From: Tipula vernalis
Lineage: Eukaryota; Arthropoda; Insecta; Diptera; Tipulidae
Direction: 5' to 3'
Assembly (NCBI GenBank): GCA_958295665.1
Contig: OY282560.1
Coordinates: 43,772,333-43,836,332 of the forward strand
DNA: 64,000 bases
Below, in pieces: positions 1 to 11,567 of the stretch. A model generated the notes under the pieces. It saw only the letters and a program-made list of their open reading frames with translations, was not told the DNA's origin and did no database searches. The translations under genes were made by a program, and so were the position numbers. Position 1 is the stretch's first letter; every line of letters starts with the position of its first letter.

Positions 1-199
1 ATGACGCTCCAAAGCAAATAAATTAGTATAATTCAAAACTTGATTTGAATTCGAAGAAATGCGTATAGATGAGAAATAATGCAACGGGCGAGGTCAATTT
101 CCGTAAATTCAAGATACAACCAAATACTAATGAATACATAGAAAATCATTATTCAAAGTAAGAATATAAGAAACTTCCCCCAAATTGTTCAAGCCTCTT

Positions 200-740
200 T
201 TGAAACTATGTGTCCAGTTTGTACCTTCAATAAACCTAGATAAATCAAAAAGCTACTCTCAAACTTAGGAAATCTCGGATAAATTATAAAATCACAAAAG
301 TTTCTTGAAAATCTTGAAAAGTGTTTACAAATCTTGAACGTGTAACATCTGTTGTAGCATAAAATAATCATCTCGAAACAAACTTCAGAAAATCTCGAAA
401 ATTTAGGAAATCTTTTATAATTTTCAAGTCTTAAATATCTTGAGTAATCCCGAAAGTGTTTCAAAAGTCTCGAAAGTTTAAAAAAAACTAAATTAGCTGG
501 TTGCTTAATAACGAATAACATCCAATATTCTAAAATGCTTTGAATAACTTGAAAAACCTCGATTACTCTCGAATAATCTCGAAATTATTATAAACAGCTC
601 ACTTTCAAAGCCATGTGGCATCCTTAAGAAACAATGTACTGAGCACGGCAAATTTCAGACAAGTTTGAAAATCTCGTCTTATATTGAAAAATCTCGAAAA
701 ATCTTAATTGGAGTTTGCCACAAAATCTTCGAAACTCTCG
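200..740. repeat. degenerate short-period repeat ('aatctcgaaa')
   Basis: Variants of a 9-11 base motif close to 'aatctcgaaa' recur throughout, mixed with related words such as 'aagtctcgaaagttt'. The period is too irregular for a clean array, so it reads as an old minisatellite. A 110-codon minus-strand open frame here is made of the repeat and is not believed to be a gene. A similar style of repeat ('tcaagtctcaag') lies at 30,430-31,450. Confidence 0.6.
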
Positions 741-2700
741 AAATATTGGTTGTAGAGGCAGTTAAGAAATTTCATGAGTAATTGTTTGGCAGAAGTTTTA
801 CTCTTGTTGATGAGTGTTTATCAGTGAATCCCAGTATGTTAGCGAATAATTTAATAGATTTTGTTCTGATCGTGAGATTGGTTACATTAACACTCAGTTT
901 TATATCATTCACAAAAAAAGGAGGTAACCGAAACCGTTTTTGGGGTGCAATTTGCACACCGAATTATTACTCCAAACCCCAATTAATACCCCTTTTTGGG
1001 GGTTCGTCACTTTTATCTTTATAGCAGTGCATCCAAATGTATTTTTTAAAATTTTTGTTCAACAATTGAGCACATTTACACGAATAAAAAAAGTTCATAG
1101 GGTTAATTATAGGGGTTGAAGTTATCCCTAAATAGCTGAAAATGTTAAATTAGCAATAATTTTATTTTTTTGCTTAAGGAGCTTTATGTTGCTCTTGGAG
1201 GATTTCAACCCCTATATTTAACACTACTAGCGTACAAAAAACTTAAAGCTATTTTTCTCGTAAAGTCTAGAAACTTTTCATATATATTTTGATCTTACAA
1301 TACAGTTCGTGACATTATATTCCTTAGGCTTAAGCTTGAATGACGTTTTCTAAGCCTGGCTGGACGTTTCCTAAGACTGAATATTTGTGTAAGATTACGT
1401 TGCAGATTGATTATGTCTTCATTTTTGTTAATTGACTTATCAAGTTTAACGGTACTATCTTACTAGTAATCAAGTCAGAAAATCGTTAAAAACAATCTAG
1501 AAGAAGTTTAAATGCTTAGAGGTAGTAATGTCGACTATAAATATTGTAATTTGCATTTTTATGATGACTTCTGTTCCAAGTTTCATTACTTTCTCTCTAA
1601 TTAAAGGTAGCTACGATGTATACATGTAAGTTTCACATCTATTAGGCTTAATCGTTTAAAACGTTTTTTTTTATTATCTAAAAAAAATCTACTATTTAAT
1701 TTCAGACGACGACACATCTTTGTACCAGTACGTAAAAATCTACCTTTCCACCGTATCGAATAAAAACGGTTTTTTTTATAGTCGTCTACCGATTTATTGT
1801 CATGAAGTTAATTCAAAAGATGAACATACGTAAATGTATAATATACTCGTAAACACTCATCCTATCATATAAAGTATTCAAACTCATAAAAAATAAGCGA
1901 CAAAGTATTCAAGACAAAGTTATAAATTCGTATTATGCATAATTAAAATCTATCAAGATTTAATAAAAATTTACGATTTGTGAAATATGAGAAGAAAATT
2001 AGCAATACTAAATAAATAAATTAATTTTCAATTTGTTGTTAAAATCAAAATGCTAAAAACTGTTTTCGATTTATAACGTTATCCACACCGTAACGCAAAT
2101 AAAACCTAAATTTAGCGTAAAATAAATTAAAATTGGATATACATATGTGTGTATGCATGTGTGGATTGGAATAGCGATGATGATTATTAAACTTTCTTAT
2201 AATTTAATTAAAAATTCTTAATTTGTTTGGGTTAAACACAAAATTAATTTTTATGTTTTATTTATACGATCAAGAAATTGGTATTGGGGGAACTTTTGCT
2301 AGATTTTTGAAATTTCGATAAACATTTTTGTGCACAGTTTGCTTTTCTAAGTTGCCCTTTATTTATAGAAAGCCAAGGTAAAGAAATAGAAATGGAATGA
2401 ACCCATTTACTTGGAATGCCGGTTTCAACCACCGTGGAAGTCTCTTTGAGACGGAACTGGACATTCTGAAAAAATACTTACCCGATTTTTAATTCATTTT
2501 GATAATGGTCATAGTTGAAATACAAACAAAAACGTTTTCCTCGATAAGTTTTAACATTTTGATGAAATAGTTGAATAATATTAGGTTAAGATTTAATTTG
2601 TGCAAAAATGTTCTGCAATTGATCATAAGACAGACAATTTTGCTTAATTTTTTGTTCTATAGAATCTGTCGGAAAACGAGATGTTTTATGTCAAACTAGG
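741..2700. other. AT-rich noncoding stretch, nothing recognised
   Basis: Short open frames, such as an 80-codon one at 782-1,024, show no family resemblance and overlap a similar frame on the other strand. A small inverted pair around 'aggggttgaa' and 'tttcaacccct' (about 1,110 and 1,202) could fold. No promoter, RNA gene or element end could be supported. Confidence 0.5.
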
Positions 2701-3250
2701 GCTCTTTATTGGCTAACATTAGCTTCCGTAAAATTCAAGATTTTGTGTTTAATTATTATAACTTCAAATTGAAGTCGCTATTATCATAATGAGTAATAAT
2801 CATTACACACGAGTGGCATATTAATGTTAATTTTCCCATAGGAAAAACCTATTATTTTTAGTATTACCTAAGCAGGATTTAGCTTTATAATTTATAAAAA
2901 TATATATTGGAGTAGAAATAATATCGTATTCATCTCGAGTGTAATGGTTATTAGGATTAATCATTCGGATAACTCTCTATCCTTGTGCCGCCAGATTTCT
3001 CCTCATGAGTAATAACTGCATATATCATTACACACATTAAACGTGTAGGCATGGTACTAATCAACCCGAGAGTAATAAATTTACCAATAATTCATTACTA
3101 AACATGAGTAGAAAATTAGTTTATTATTCAATGACCGTAAATAGTGTTAGTTATTACTCATTAAAATTAGTTTGCGACACGAGCGATAGCGATTATCGCA
3201 ATTATCCGATTGAGTAATAATCATTAAAGCTGATTTTAATAATGTTGCAA
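2700..3250. repeat. dispersed 'gagtaataa' repeat, copy 1
   Basis: The words 'gagtaataa', 'ttactcatt', 'ttttcccata' and 'cgagagtaataaat' recur in both orientations. The same vocabulary, including 'ggcatggta' followed by 'aatcaacccg' and 'agtaataaat', is found at 54,440-55,100. The two regions are therefore probably copies of one dispersed, internally repetitive family. No coding capacity is seen, and the family is not recognised. Confidence 0.5.
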
Positions 3251-4590
3251 TGCAAATATTATTATTAGAAAAAAACACGCGAATAGTTATTCACACTATT
3301 GGAGGAGCATCGTTGATCAGATAATTGTAAAAAGTTCTTGTATATATCTTTTAAATTTGTTGCTCACAGCATTTCTAAATAAAAGGCTTCTGATTTAGTT
3401 AGTGTGAAACAATTTGTACCGTAAATTAGTTGGAGTGAAACAATCAACACTGTAATTCATATCAAATTTGCAAACTAGATTACTTTAACTTCTCAAAGCT
3501 TTTTATTAAGAATCGTCAGATTTGTTGGTAAAACTTATTAGAAAGTAAAGGCAAGCACAATAATTCCGAGTTTTTTACTCCTTATAAAAAAATGAGGGCA
3601 CTCTGTAGTAGGCACCAGATTAACGCAAACATGACAGAAATGTTGTGATTTTAACAAAAAACTTCTCTCTGGTTTGGATAAATATTTAAATTAGAACCTC
3701 CAGAATATAAAGATTACGGTACAAGACAAATGTCTCTGAATTTACAATACTCTCAAATCCTTCCTTAGTAGATAGACTAGGATCTCTTGAACATAGAAAT
3801 AATACTGTAAGAAAATTTCTGTGTCATTTAACCGTTCCAGACAAGAAAATTGTATGGAACTCTGGATTTAAGCGGTGTGATATGGTATGGCAAATTTTAA
3901 TACTGCTATACGCCTTGAAATCAATATTCTCAAATCATTTGTTTGGCTAAAAAAAGTTAAGGCGTATTGCACGACAGAGATTTATCTTATCCAAATCGCA
4001 CTGCAATAGAATGAAATCCAATAGATTTGAATGTAAAGTAAGAATGACGTAAGCCTAAGTTCCAGTTTTTAACATTTTTTAATGTATCTGGCGTCTAGGT
4101 AGGATTTAAGTAGGAACCTACTGTGGATTTGTCTGGCATTGACATTTCTTTAAATTGCATCAAAATATATTCCAATTCTCAAAAAATATCTTTGTGAAAA
4201 TGACGAATGTTCGAATATTTCACCTGCCTGAATTAAGTTATCTGCCAAAATGACTTCATAAAGCAAAAAGTCAGCTATCTCCCAAACTGTAGGAGTTTAC
4301 TTTAATTTATGTTATAACGACCATTTTGTTTATGGGTTAGACCTCTTTATTTTTCTAATTAAATATTAATGCTTTAGTGTGAAGCTGCAGACTTATTTTT
4401 AATTTTTAGCATGTTAAACCACTTCATCTTCACAACTAAGTTGTATAAGTATGGGGCGGTCTCTAAACAAAATTTAAGCAGATAGACAAATAAACAAATA
4501 AAAAAAAAATCGGTTAATAAATTACCTGTGTAAGACGAAAACAATTATGTATAAGGAGTTTATTAAAATATTTTCAAAATGTCAACAAAC
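3251..4590. other. noncoding stretch, nothing recognised
   Basis: AT-rich sequence without a credible open frame, RNA gene or repeat boundary. Nothing in it resembles the element proteins found elsewhere in the window. Confidence 0.5.
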
Positions 4591-4599
4591 AAAAAATGT

Positions 4600-5290
4600 C
4601 ACAAACAGAAACTGCCCAAGCAACAAAAACATCTCCCTTATTTTTTCGAATCGTCAGGGGCTAACAAATTGTTTTGATGACATATGGGCCCTAACAAAAA
4701 TTGGACAAACAAAAAATTCTGTTGATCTGATCCTAGAAATTGTGCCAATTGGCCCAATACATATGTATATATAACTAAAAGCTGTCTTGGTTTGTTCCCA
4801 CTGAAAATAGTTTAAATGTAACATTCTGTGGATCTTCTCTTAGAGACTTTGCCAATTGGCCACGTACAGGTCAGGTGCCTATAACTTCGTTTGGTACCAT
4901 ATCGTTCTAAACAACAATTGATTAAACAAAAAATTCTGCGGATCTGATCCTAAAAATTTTGCCAACTGGAAAATAATAAACATAAAACTAGAAATTTTCT
5001 CAGCATCAAAAAACATCTCCCATATTTTTGGCGGATCGTCAGGAGCTTGCAGCCTTGTTTAATGCCATATCGTTTACACTGAAAGTAGGTTAAATATAAA
5101 ATTCTGTATATGTTACCGTTGTTAGTTACCAATTGGCAAACCTCTAGGATCAGATCCACAGAATTTTTTATTTAACATATTGTTGTTTGGAACGATATGG
5201 TGCCAAATGAAGTTGTAAGCCCCTGATGATCCGCAATAATACGGGATATGTTTTCTCTAGTATCGGATTCACAGAATATTGTTCTTTGAC
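4600..5290. repeat. partly inverted, internally repeated element
   Basis: One block of about 130 bases ('aaaacatctccc', then 'gatcgtcaggggct', then 'ggatctgatcctag', then 'ccaattggc') appears forward near 4,628-4,753. It recurs in parts forward at 4,825-4,960 and 5,010-5,070, and in reverse complement at about 5,115-5,283. The arrangement of forward copies closed by an inverted one resembles a decayed foldback or nested MITE cluster. No coding capacity; target duplications were not found. Confidence 0.6.
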
Positions 5291-7080
5291 AAATAATTTC
5301 CTTTATGTTTTTAATTGCTCATAAAATAAATATTAAGCTTTTAATTTCACACTTTTAATTTTGTCTCTATTTTTGATTTAAGAATATTTATTTGAAAAAA
5401 AGTTAAATTCTAATTTGAGTTCCCAAAAAGTTTTTAAATACCGAACAACATTTAATTAAGATTTGTATCAAGTTCCCAGTGGTTAAAATACTAAATTTTT
5501 TGGGTACAGAGAAAGCTTTGCAAATAGCTGAAAATTCAGCTGGCCAACAAGATATAAAAAGTTAAGTTCAATTATCATCTAATTTTACTTTAAGCTTTTG
5601 TAAAACATGAAGCCTTTTAAAAATGTGTAATCCCAAACTTGTCAATGTAATCAATCCCAAAGTCTATCAGAATTAGAGCAACAACCAGAAACTCATCCGT
5701 TGGTATATAAATTATTGAGCTTTTTATAAGCTACAGATATGGAGTGATAATTTCTCAATAATTTAATACAACACCAACAAACAAAGAAAGCCTTCGTAAA
5801 TATTTTTTTGAATAATTTTAAAGATCACCAAACAAACTACTAGAAAAGCTTCAAAGCAATTTAAATTGTCAAGATTTTGCTAAAAAATTCTAGGCTATAG
5901 TCGAGGCTATTAAATAAGTGAGTTTTCATTCTAGACGATGAGCTTTCAGTTTAACGAGAACTAAAACCAGTAAAAACCTAAAATATACAATGCAAACCAA
6001 TAATTGATAGTTGTCCAAAAAAAGTTAAGCTTCTAAAATAAAGCATTTAGTAAATTTTAATTGGCAATTTTATTTTAAACACAAAGCGGACATAATGAAT
6101 ATTAATAAAATTACTTAAAACATTTAAAGCTCTTTCATAAAACTGACGTACAATGGATCGCTTATTTTCGCCCAACTTCGAAAAAAGCTTACCAATTATA
6201 AAACATTTTGTTCTAAAATTTTTCTGGCATGTCTAATACCCGAAACTAATGTAGAAGGATTAGAAGATTTGAACTGTAGCTTTTAAGCTAATTTATGGTT
6301 TCTTGAAAAATTTAAAAATTACATTTCTGAAATTACTCGCAATTTAGCAGGGAAAATCACTTTTGACGAAACATTTTTCGAAAAAATATTGTCATCCAAT
6401 TTTAACTCAGTCTCATTTGTTTTGTCGCGGTAGCGGTAGCACAGAAAATAAATCAATTATTTTTGACAATATGGAAGCATTGATGAAAACCCTCTCCGAA
6501 TCATTAGAACGAGATGCAATCGTTTAATTCCAAAGCATTTTTCGACATGGCAAAATAGATATGCTCAAAATGAGTTAATATGCGGTTTCTTTTCACCCTA
6601 CTGCTTCCATTAAGGAAGACCATTACCGATTCTCTCATAAAAATAAGAGATAGAACCAAATTCAACAAGAATTAAAATGTACTTCCAGAGAATATCCAGA
6701 GATTATGAGTATCTATAAACTAATAACCTACCATTACCTTCACATTTTCTTCTAATCTAACAGGCCTTCCATTCAGATTTGATTACTGAGGCTTTTATTT
6801 GAACCTAAAAAAATGGATCGCTACCAGAGGAACTACCCGGATTTTTATCTGATAATCGTACAAATAAGATGCCAACTCACAACATAATATCGCATTTACA
6901 TTGCTACTTTTGAAATGGCAACTAATAAGAATTCTAAAACTATAAATCTGTCCTTTGCCATAAGAAGATAGTTAATTGAAGGGATGAACCCTTTATGTGG
7001 GAAGACATTGGAGAGGAAATTTTATAGACTGAAATATGAACAGAAAACTAATCTTTCTTTAGTTTGAGCTTTTATATGTG
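5291..7080. other. noncoding stretch, nothing recognised
   Basis: AT-rich sequence of somewhat more even composition around 6,100-7,000, where short fragments could be very old coding sequence. No frame stays open or resembles a known family. Confidence 0.45.
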
Positions 7081-7088
7081 TATATTAT

Positions 7089-7992
7089 CAGAGCACCCTG
7101 TATTTTATAGAGCCATAATTAAAAAATCTGAGCTTTTATAAGGGAATTAGAAACGAGGAAAAAACGAAACTTTTCATAGTAAAACACACAAAACATATGG
7201 GAAATCACTTTTTTCCTAAGACCAATTTTTAAATGAAAACGTTACAAATTCTTAATTATGATTACTGAAATACTTTCATAAATGTTTGAATTTCAACATA
7301 ATTGAATATCGCTTAAATAAATCGTTTTCATTTTCTTGTAATAATTGATTTATTTAAACCAAAATATTAAAAAAAAAATCATAACAACAGCATTCTGGTC
7401 AAATTGAAATAAAAGCTTACTACGATTCGTTTGGTCATTAAGTCAATATACATTACATAGATGGCAGTGATGTCCGTACAAATTTGGAAAAATCGTATCA
7501 AAAATTACCACCTGGGGAAATTTCAAGTTCAAAAATTGTAGGAAAAGCAAAACAAATTCACAAAATATAGGAACGTGTGATAATTTTGCGATTAAATAAT
7601 TTATTTTCGTATTTTTCAGTAACCATTTTAGACATCTTACGTACACTAGTAAAACTAAAGATAAATTTAGCAAGTATTATTTTAATTTGTCAGAGCCAAC
7701 TTTGATGTATTTTTCAAAATGATAGTTCGAAAAAATATATGTTAGAAATAATTTAATTTTAATATTTCTCCAATTAATATTTACTTAATACCAATATGGC
7801 CTTCTTGTATATTGTTCTTAAAGATATGTAGAAAACTTTTATACAAACATTTTATAATATTTTTGCTTTTTTCATTGAAAAACTTGAAGCTAAAATCACC
7901 ATTTTTACTATGGATTCCTATTGAAATCAGTGAAAAGTTATACCACTAAAAAAGCTTCTAAAAAATACGTCATTAAGATTATGGCTCTATAC
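7089..7992 (+). repeat. left inverted arm of the foldback element
   Basis: This is the unbroken arm. It starts 'cagagcaccctgtatttt' and ends 'attatggctctatac'. Inside it, around 7,590-7,605, lies the uninterrupted version of the site at which the right arm was split ('gcgattaaataattta'). A 76-codon minus-strand open frame at 7,443-7,673 is part of the arm and is not considered a gene. Confidence 0.8.
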
Positions 7993-8404
7993 CAGAGCAT
8001 TCTAGAGTATAGAGCCATAATCTTAATGACGTATTTTTTAGAAGCTTTTTTAGTGGTATAACTTTTCACTGATTTCCATAGGAATTCATAGTAAAAATGG
8101 TGTTTTTTAGCTTCAAGTTTTTCAATGAAAAAAGCAAAAATATTATAAAATGTTTGTATAAAAGTTTTCTACATATCTTCAACAACAATTTACAAGAAGG
8201 CTATATTGATATTAAGTAAATATTAGTTGCAGAAATATTAAAATTAAATTATTTCTAAAATATATTTTTCGAACTATCATTTTGAAAACTACATCAAAGT
8301 TGGCTCTGACAAATTAAAATAATACTTGCTAAATTTTTCTTTAGTTTTACTAGTGTACATAAGATGTCTAAAATGGTTACAGGAAAATACGAAAAAAATC
8401 ATTA

Positions 8405-9916
8405 ATGCTGTGTGCCTCAGAAGACTTTTCAAACTAAACTTTTCAAATTTTGAAGCTTTCGCTATTTCCTCATAGATGCTAGATGAAAATTCAATTTACG
8501 AGGTTACTTTTCGACGAATTTTCAATTTGTATGGGTAGGCTTTGACTTTAGAGTCAGTCGAATTTTATTTTGTGTTTTATTATTAGAAAATTTTAAATTA
8601 ATTTTTTTGTATAAATTAATATACAAATGATCTGAAATGGTAAGCAAAATTTAACCGCAAACCCACGAAGTCGCGATGTCGCATTCATCACAGTTACCTA
8701 AAGTGAACGGATAATAACCAATGTTGTTAGATTAGAGGCTGTGCTGATTATGGTTAAAAAACAAACAGTTCAGACAATTGGGATTAGAATTTTTAATCGT
8801 AAATATGGTGAACGAATAACTCTGTACTGTTATTTTATGTTGGTCGGTTATGTACGTTCTATGATGAATGAGCTCCTGCTCAAAATAAGGCGTACCAAAA
8901 TTAATGTAATAAATAAATAAATAAAATAAATAAATACTGTAGTAAGTAAATGTAATTGAAAAACAAAAAATGTTCAGTTCCAGTGATTATAAAAAAATCG
9001 CCCGTCATCGATTTTCATTATTCCAAATGCATTTCCTACAATGCTTCGTGATTTGCTATACATAACGTTAAAGTTTCTTTCTACTGCGGTTAAGTTGCCT
9101 TTTCTTACGAACGGTGCGATAATAGCTACCGGGTCTAATGAACATTTGTATTCACTGTCACCTAATAGAAAAAATCCATGAGGTGGGAATATTTGTTTGC
9201 GATATAATTGAATATTCGAGTAGCCACAACAAATAATAATAAAGTTACCAGAACTGTCGCATACTGCTATTAAATTAATGCTCTAATCAAGTTTAAAATT
9301 CATATATTGACTGTGTATTGCAGTAGGTACAACAATTTTTATGTGGTATCCATCGATAGCACTTAACGCTTTCGAAAATATTGAAGTGGTCGATATGAAT
9401 TTAACTTGGCAATTTGACTAACTTTGGTGCGAGCTTTGCAAACATTAAGAATTTTGTGATCAATTGTTCTCACAGAATATCTTGATAGATTGCAAATTAT
9501 ACCAGTGACCCTATAGCCCGCTCTCCACTGGCTATCCAATATAGAAACACAGAAACACGGAATTTTATTTAAAATTTGAAACCTTTAAAAGTTGGATGTT
9601 GAGCGAAGAGACCGCAAATTTTATTAAGCGAATTAGCAGACACTTAAGTGTTTGCGGATATAAGCATTATCATTAGCAAATACTATATATGCTTGTAAAT
9701 TTCAGTTTTGTTATAGTTTCTTGTTACCTACAAATAAAATAAAAATAATACTGTAACAAACCTTCACAAATTACAATAAATATACATATAAAAAGTTTAG
9801 TTTGATATAAGGCACAGTTGAATACTTTTAACCTAGTGACATCTATTTAAACATTGCATGAATTACTGGGTCTTACAAAATTTTAGTTTGAAAAGTCTTC
9901 TGAGGCACACAGCATT
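8405..9916 (-). mobile_element. PIF/Harbinger-like DNA transposon nested in the right arm
   Basis: Terminal inverted repeats of about 36 bases ('tgctgtgtgcctcagaagac' and its inverse) bound a 1.5 kb segment that interrupts an otherwise continuous inverted arm. Both ends abut 'attaat'. This is compatible with the 3-base TAA/TTA duplication known for PIF/Harbinger, but the palindromic site leaves TTAA possible too. The interior carries a minus-strand transposase relic. An AAAT-rich microsatellite sits at about 8,908-8,937. The matching uninterrupted site in the left arm shows that insertion followed formation of the inverted repeat. Confidence 0.8.
8996..9378 (-). pseudogene. PIF/Harbinger transposase relic (DDE_Tnp_4 type)
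   Basis: Read on the minus strand, one frame with a single internal stop gives, in order, 'LSAIDGYHIKI' with the first catalytic Asp, a central 'INLIAVCDSSGNF' strand, 'LLGDSEY' with the second Asp, and 'SRSIVGNAFGIMK' near the end. These are the landmarks of the Harbinger transposase, a nuclease that cuts and pastes the element. In the family the last motif normally reads V-E-x-A-F-G and supplies the catalytic Glu; here a Gly codon (GGA) stands in that place, and the frame is also broken by TAG. Only about 125 codons are legible, far short of a full transposase, so the copy is dead. No partner Myb-like gene was seen in the element. Confidence 0.75.
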
Positions 9917-10448
9917 AATCGCAAAATTATCACACGTTCCTATATTTTGTGAATTTGTTTTGCTTTTCCTACAATTTTTGAACTAGAAATTTCCCCAGGT
10001 GGTAATTTTTGATACGATTTTTCCAAATTTGTACGGACATCACTGCCATCTATGTAATGTATATTGACTTAATGACCAAACGAATCGTAGTAAGCTTTTA
10101 TTTCAATTTGACCAGAATGCTGTTGTTATGAAATTTTTTTTATATTTTGGTTTAAATAAATCAATTTTACAAGAAAATGAAAACGATTTACTTAAACGAC
10201 ATTCATATATGTTGAAATTCAAACATTTATGAAAGTATTTCAGAAATCATAATTAAGAATTTGTAACGTTTTCATTTAAAAATTTGTCTTAGGAAAAAAA
10301 GTGATTTCCCATATGTTTTGTGTGTTTTACTATGAAAAGTTCCGTTTTTTCCTCGTTTCTAATTCCCTTATAAAAGCTCAGATTTTTTGATTATGGCTCT
10401 ATAAAATACAGGGTGCTCTGTCTATACTCTAGAAGGCTCTGATATTAT

Positions 10449-10790
10449 TCATGAGCTTTTGAACTGAGAACAAGCTAAGCACAAACTATTATTAAAATAT
10501 GTTTTGTAATAATTTGGTTTCAGATTCTAGTCTTAAACGTTTTACATAAAATGTTGAAAAAATGTTGTTGTTGTCAACTTACCAAAAAAGAGAGGTTGTT
10601 GCTTTCTATCTATTCTAATTTGAACTTCATTATCCTATTATGAATCTAAATTCATTCAGTAAAGGTTGAATTTAGCAAAGTTCTTGTTATAAGCCAACTA
10701 TAAAGCTCCAATTATTTAATATTTTAATTGAGATGAAATATGTTGCGATGAAAGAAAGCGAATAACCTTGCGCGAATATAGCAGGAATAA
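10449..10790. other. short noncoding spacer
   Basis: AT-rich spacer between the foldback element and a LINE relic. Nothing recognised. Confidence 0.4.
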
Positions 10791-11567
10791 GAGTTGTGTG
10801 AATATAGGATTATGTTTGGTAAAATGAATGGAAAGTTGAAAAATGCAATTCGCAGAGCGAAACGGAAAAGTTGGAGGGATTATGTGTCGCAAGTGACACA
10901 TAGAACCATAACTAAGGATGTATGGAATTTATTTAACAGGGTGAATGGGAAATATTTTAATGGGAGCAATGTGGTGTGTGATCACCGTAAAAAAAGTGAT
11001 GAATTTCTGAGGATGATACTAAATGTATGCAATGATTTGAATATATTAAGTGAAGTTGTAAGAATGGAAAAAATGAAAGAATGGATAGGAAATATGAATG
11101 GAATGAGTTCCTTGGAGTGTTAGATAATTCAAAATCTACCACTCCAGGAACCAACCGTGTTAATTATAAAATGATTCAGTTGTTGAGTGAATCAGCAAAA
11201 CTTAATTTGCTTGAGATACTCAACAAAGTATGGATGAGTTCAAAAATACCAGACAAATGGAAAGAGAGCAGGGTGGTCTTCATTCCTAAAATGGAATGAT
11301 GAAAGAATGAATGGAATCTTTTATGAATGAAAATAATTTGTTGCCAGCAACAACATTCGGATTTCGAAAGAACCACTCTGCAATCGAGTGTGTGGAAAAG
11401 TTTATATGGGAAGTAAGGAAAGATAATATGAAGGTATAGTTGCGATATTTTTGGACATTGAGAGGGCCTATGATTATGTGGTTCAGTGGAAATTACAACC
11501 AATTCTTTCGAATTTTGAATTTTCACGGTAGGTATTTAAGTACAATAGATAAAAGATTTTATGAGTG
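10791..11567 (+). pseudogene. LINE reverse transcriptase relic, first part
   Basis: Frames at 10,794-11,123, 11,081-11,299 and 11,330-11,520 carry successive pieces of a non-LTR retrotransposon RT. They are a linker 'AIRRAKRKSWRDYVSQV', then 'TTPGTNRVNYKMI', then 'SSKIPDKWKESRVVFIPK', then 'FGFRKNHSAIECVEKFI', then 'AIFLDIERAYD', which holds the first catalytic Asp of the RT palm. Three or more frameshifts separate them. The enzyme would copy its own RNA at a nicked chromosomal target. Upstream endonuclease sequence was not seen, so the copy is probably 5'-truncated. The reading resumes at 14,327 after an insertion. Clade (jockey/I/R1 group) is not settled. Confidence 0.75.

Larger units (their letters stand above)
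8007..10441 (-). repeat. right inverted arm of the foldback element, interrupted
   Basis: This is the reverse complement of 7,089-7,992 in two pieces: 8,007-8,404 pairs with 7,590-7,992, and 9,917-10,413 pairs with 7,089-7,590. The intervening 1.5 kb is a Harbinger-like transposon. The last 21 bases (10,421-10,441) are the inverse of the element's centre (7,993-8,012, 'cagagc' then 'ttctagagtatag'). Confidence 0.8.
7082..10448. mobile_element. foldback-type element with ~0.9 kb inverted arms
   Basis: The element runs from 7,089 ('cagagcaccctg') to 10,441 ('ggctctg') and is flanked by the direct repeat 'atattat' at 7,082-7,088 and 10,442-10,448, a likely 7-base target-site duplication. The left arm is 7,089-7,992. 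The right arm is 8,007-8,404 plus 9,917-10,441, separated by a later insertion. The arms are nearly identical where compared by eye, so the element looks young. A 14-base spacer separates them. It has no coding sequence of its own, so it would have moved with proteins supplied elsewhere (inference). Family not identified. Confidence 0.8.

Noticed and set aside
189..521. 110-codon minus-strand open frame
   Set aside because: It consists of the short-period 'tctcgaaa' repeat read as protein; its composition is dominated by Phe, Arg, Ser and Lys and no domain is present.
782..1024. 80-codon plus-strand open frame with 'ggaggt' upstream-like word
   Set aside because: The word lies inside the frame, a second frame overlaps on the other strand, and ribosome-site logic does not apply to a eukaryotic sequence.
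7443..7673. 76-codon minus-strand open frame
   Set aside because: It lies wholly in the foldback arm; its mirror copy at 9,900-10,080 has no matching open frame, so it is not selected as protein.
8405..9916. piggyBac insertion suggested by possible TTAA flanks
   Set aside because: The transposase motifs are of the PIF/Harbinger type; the TTAA look comes from a palindromic target site.
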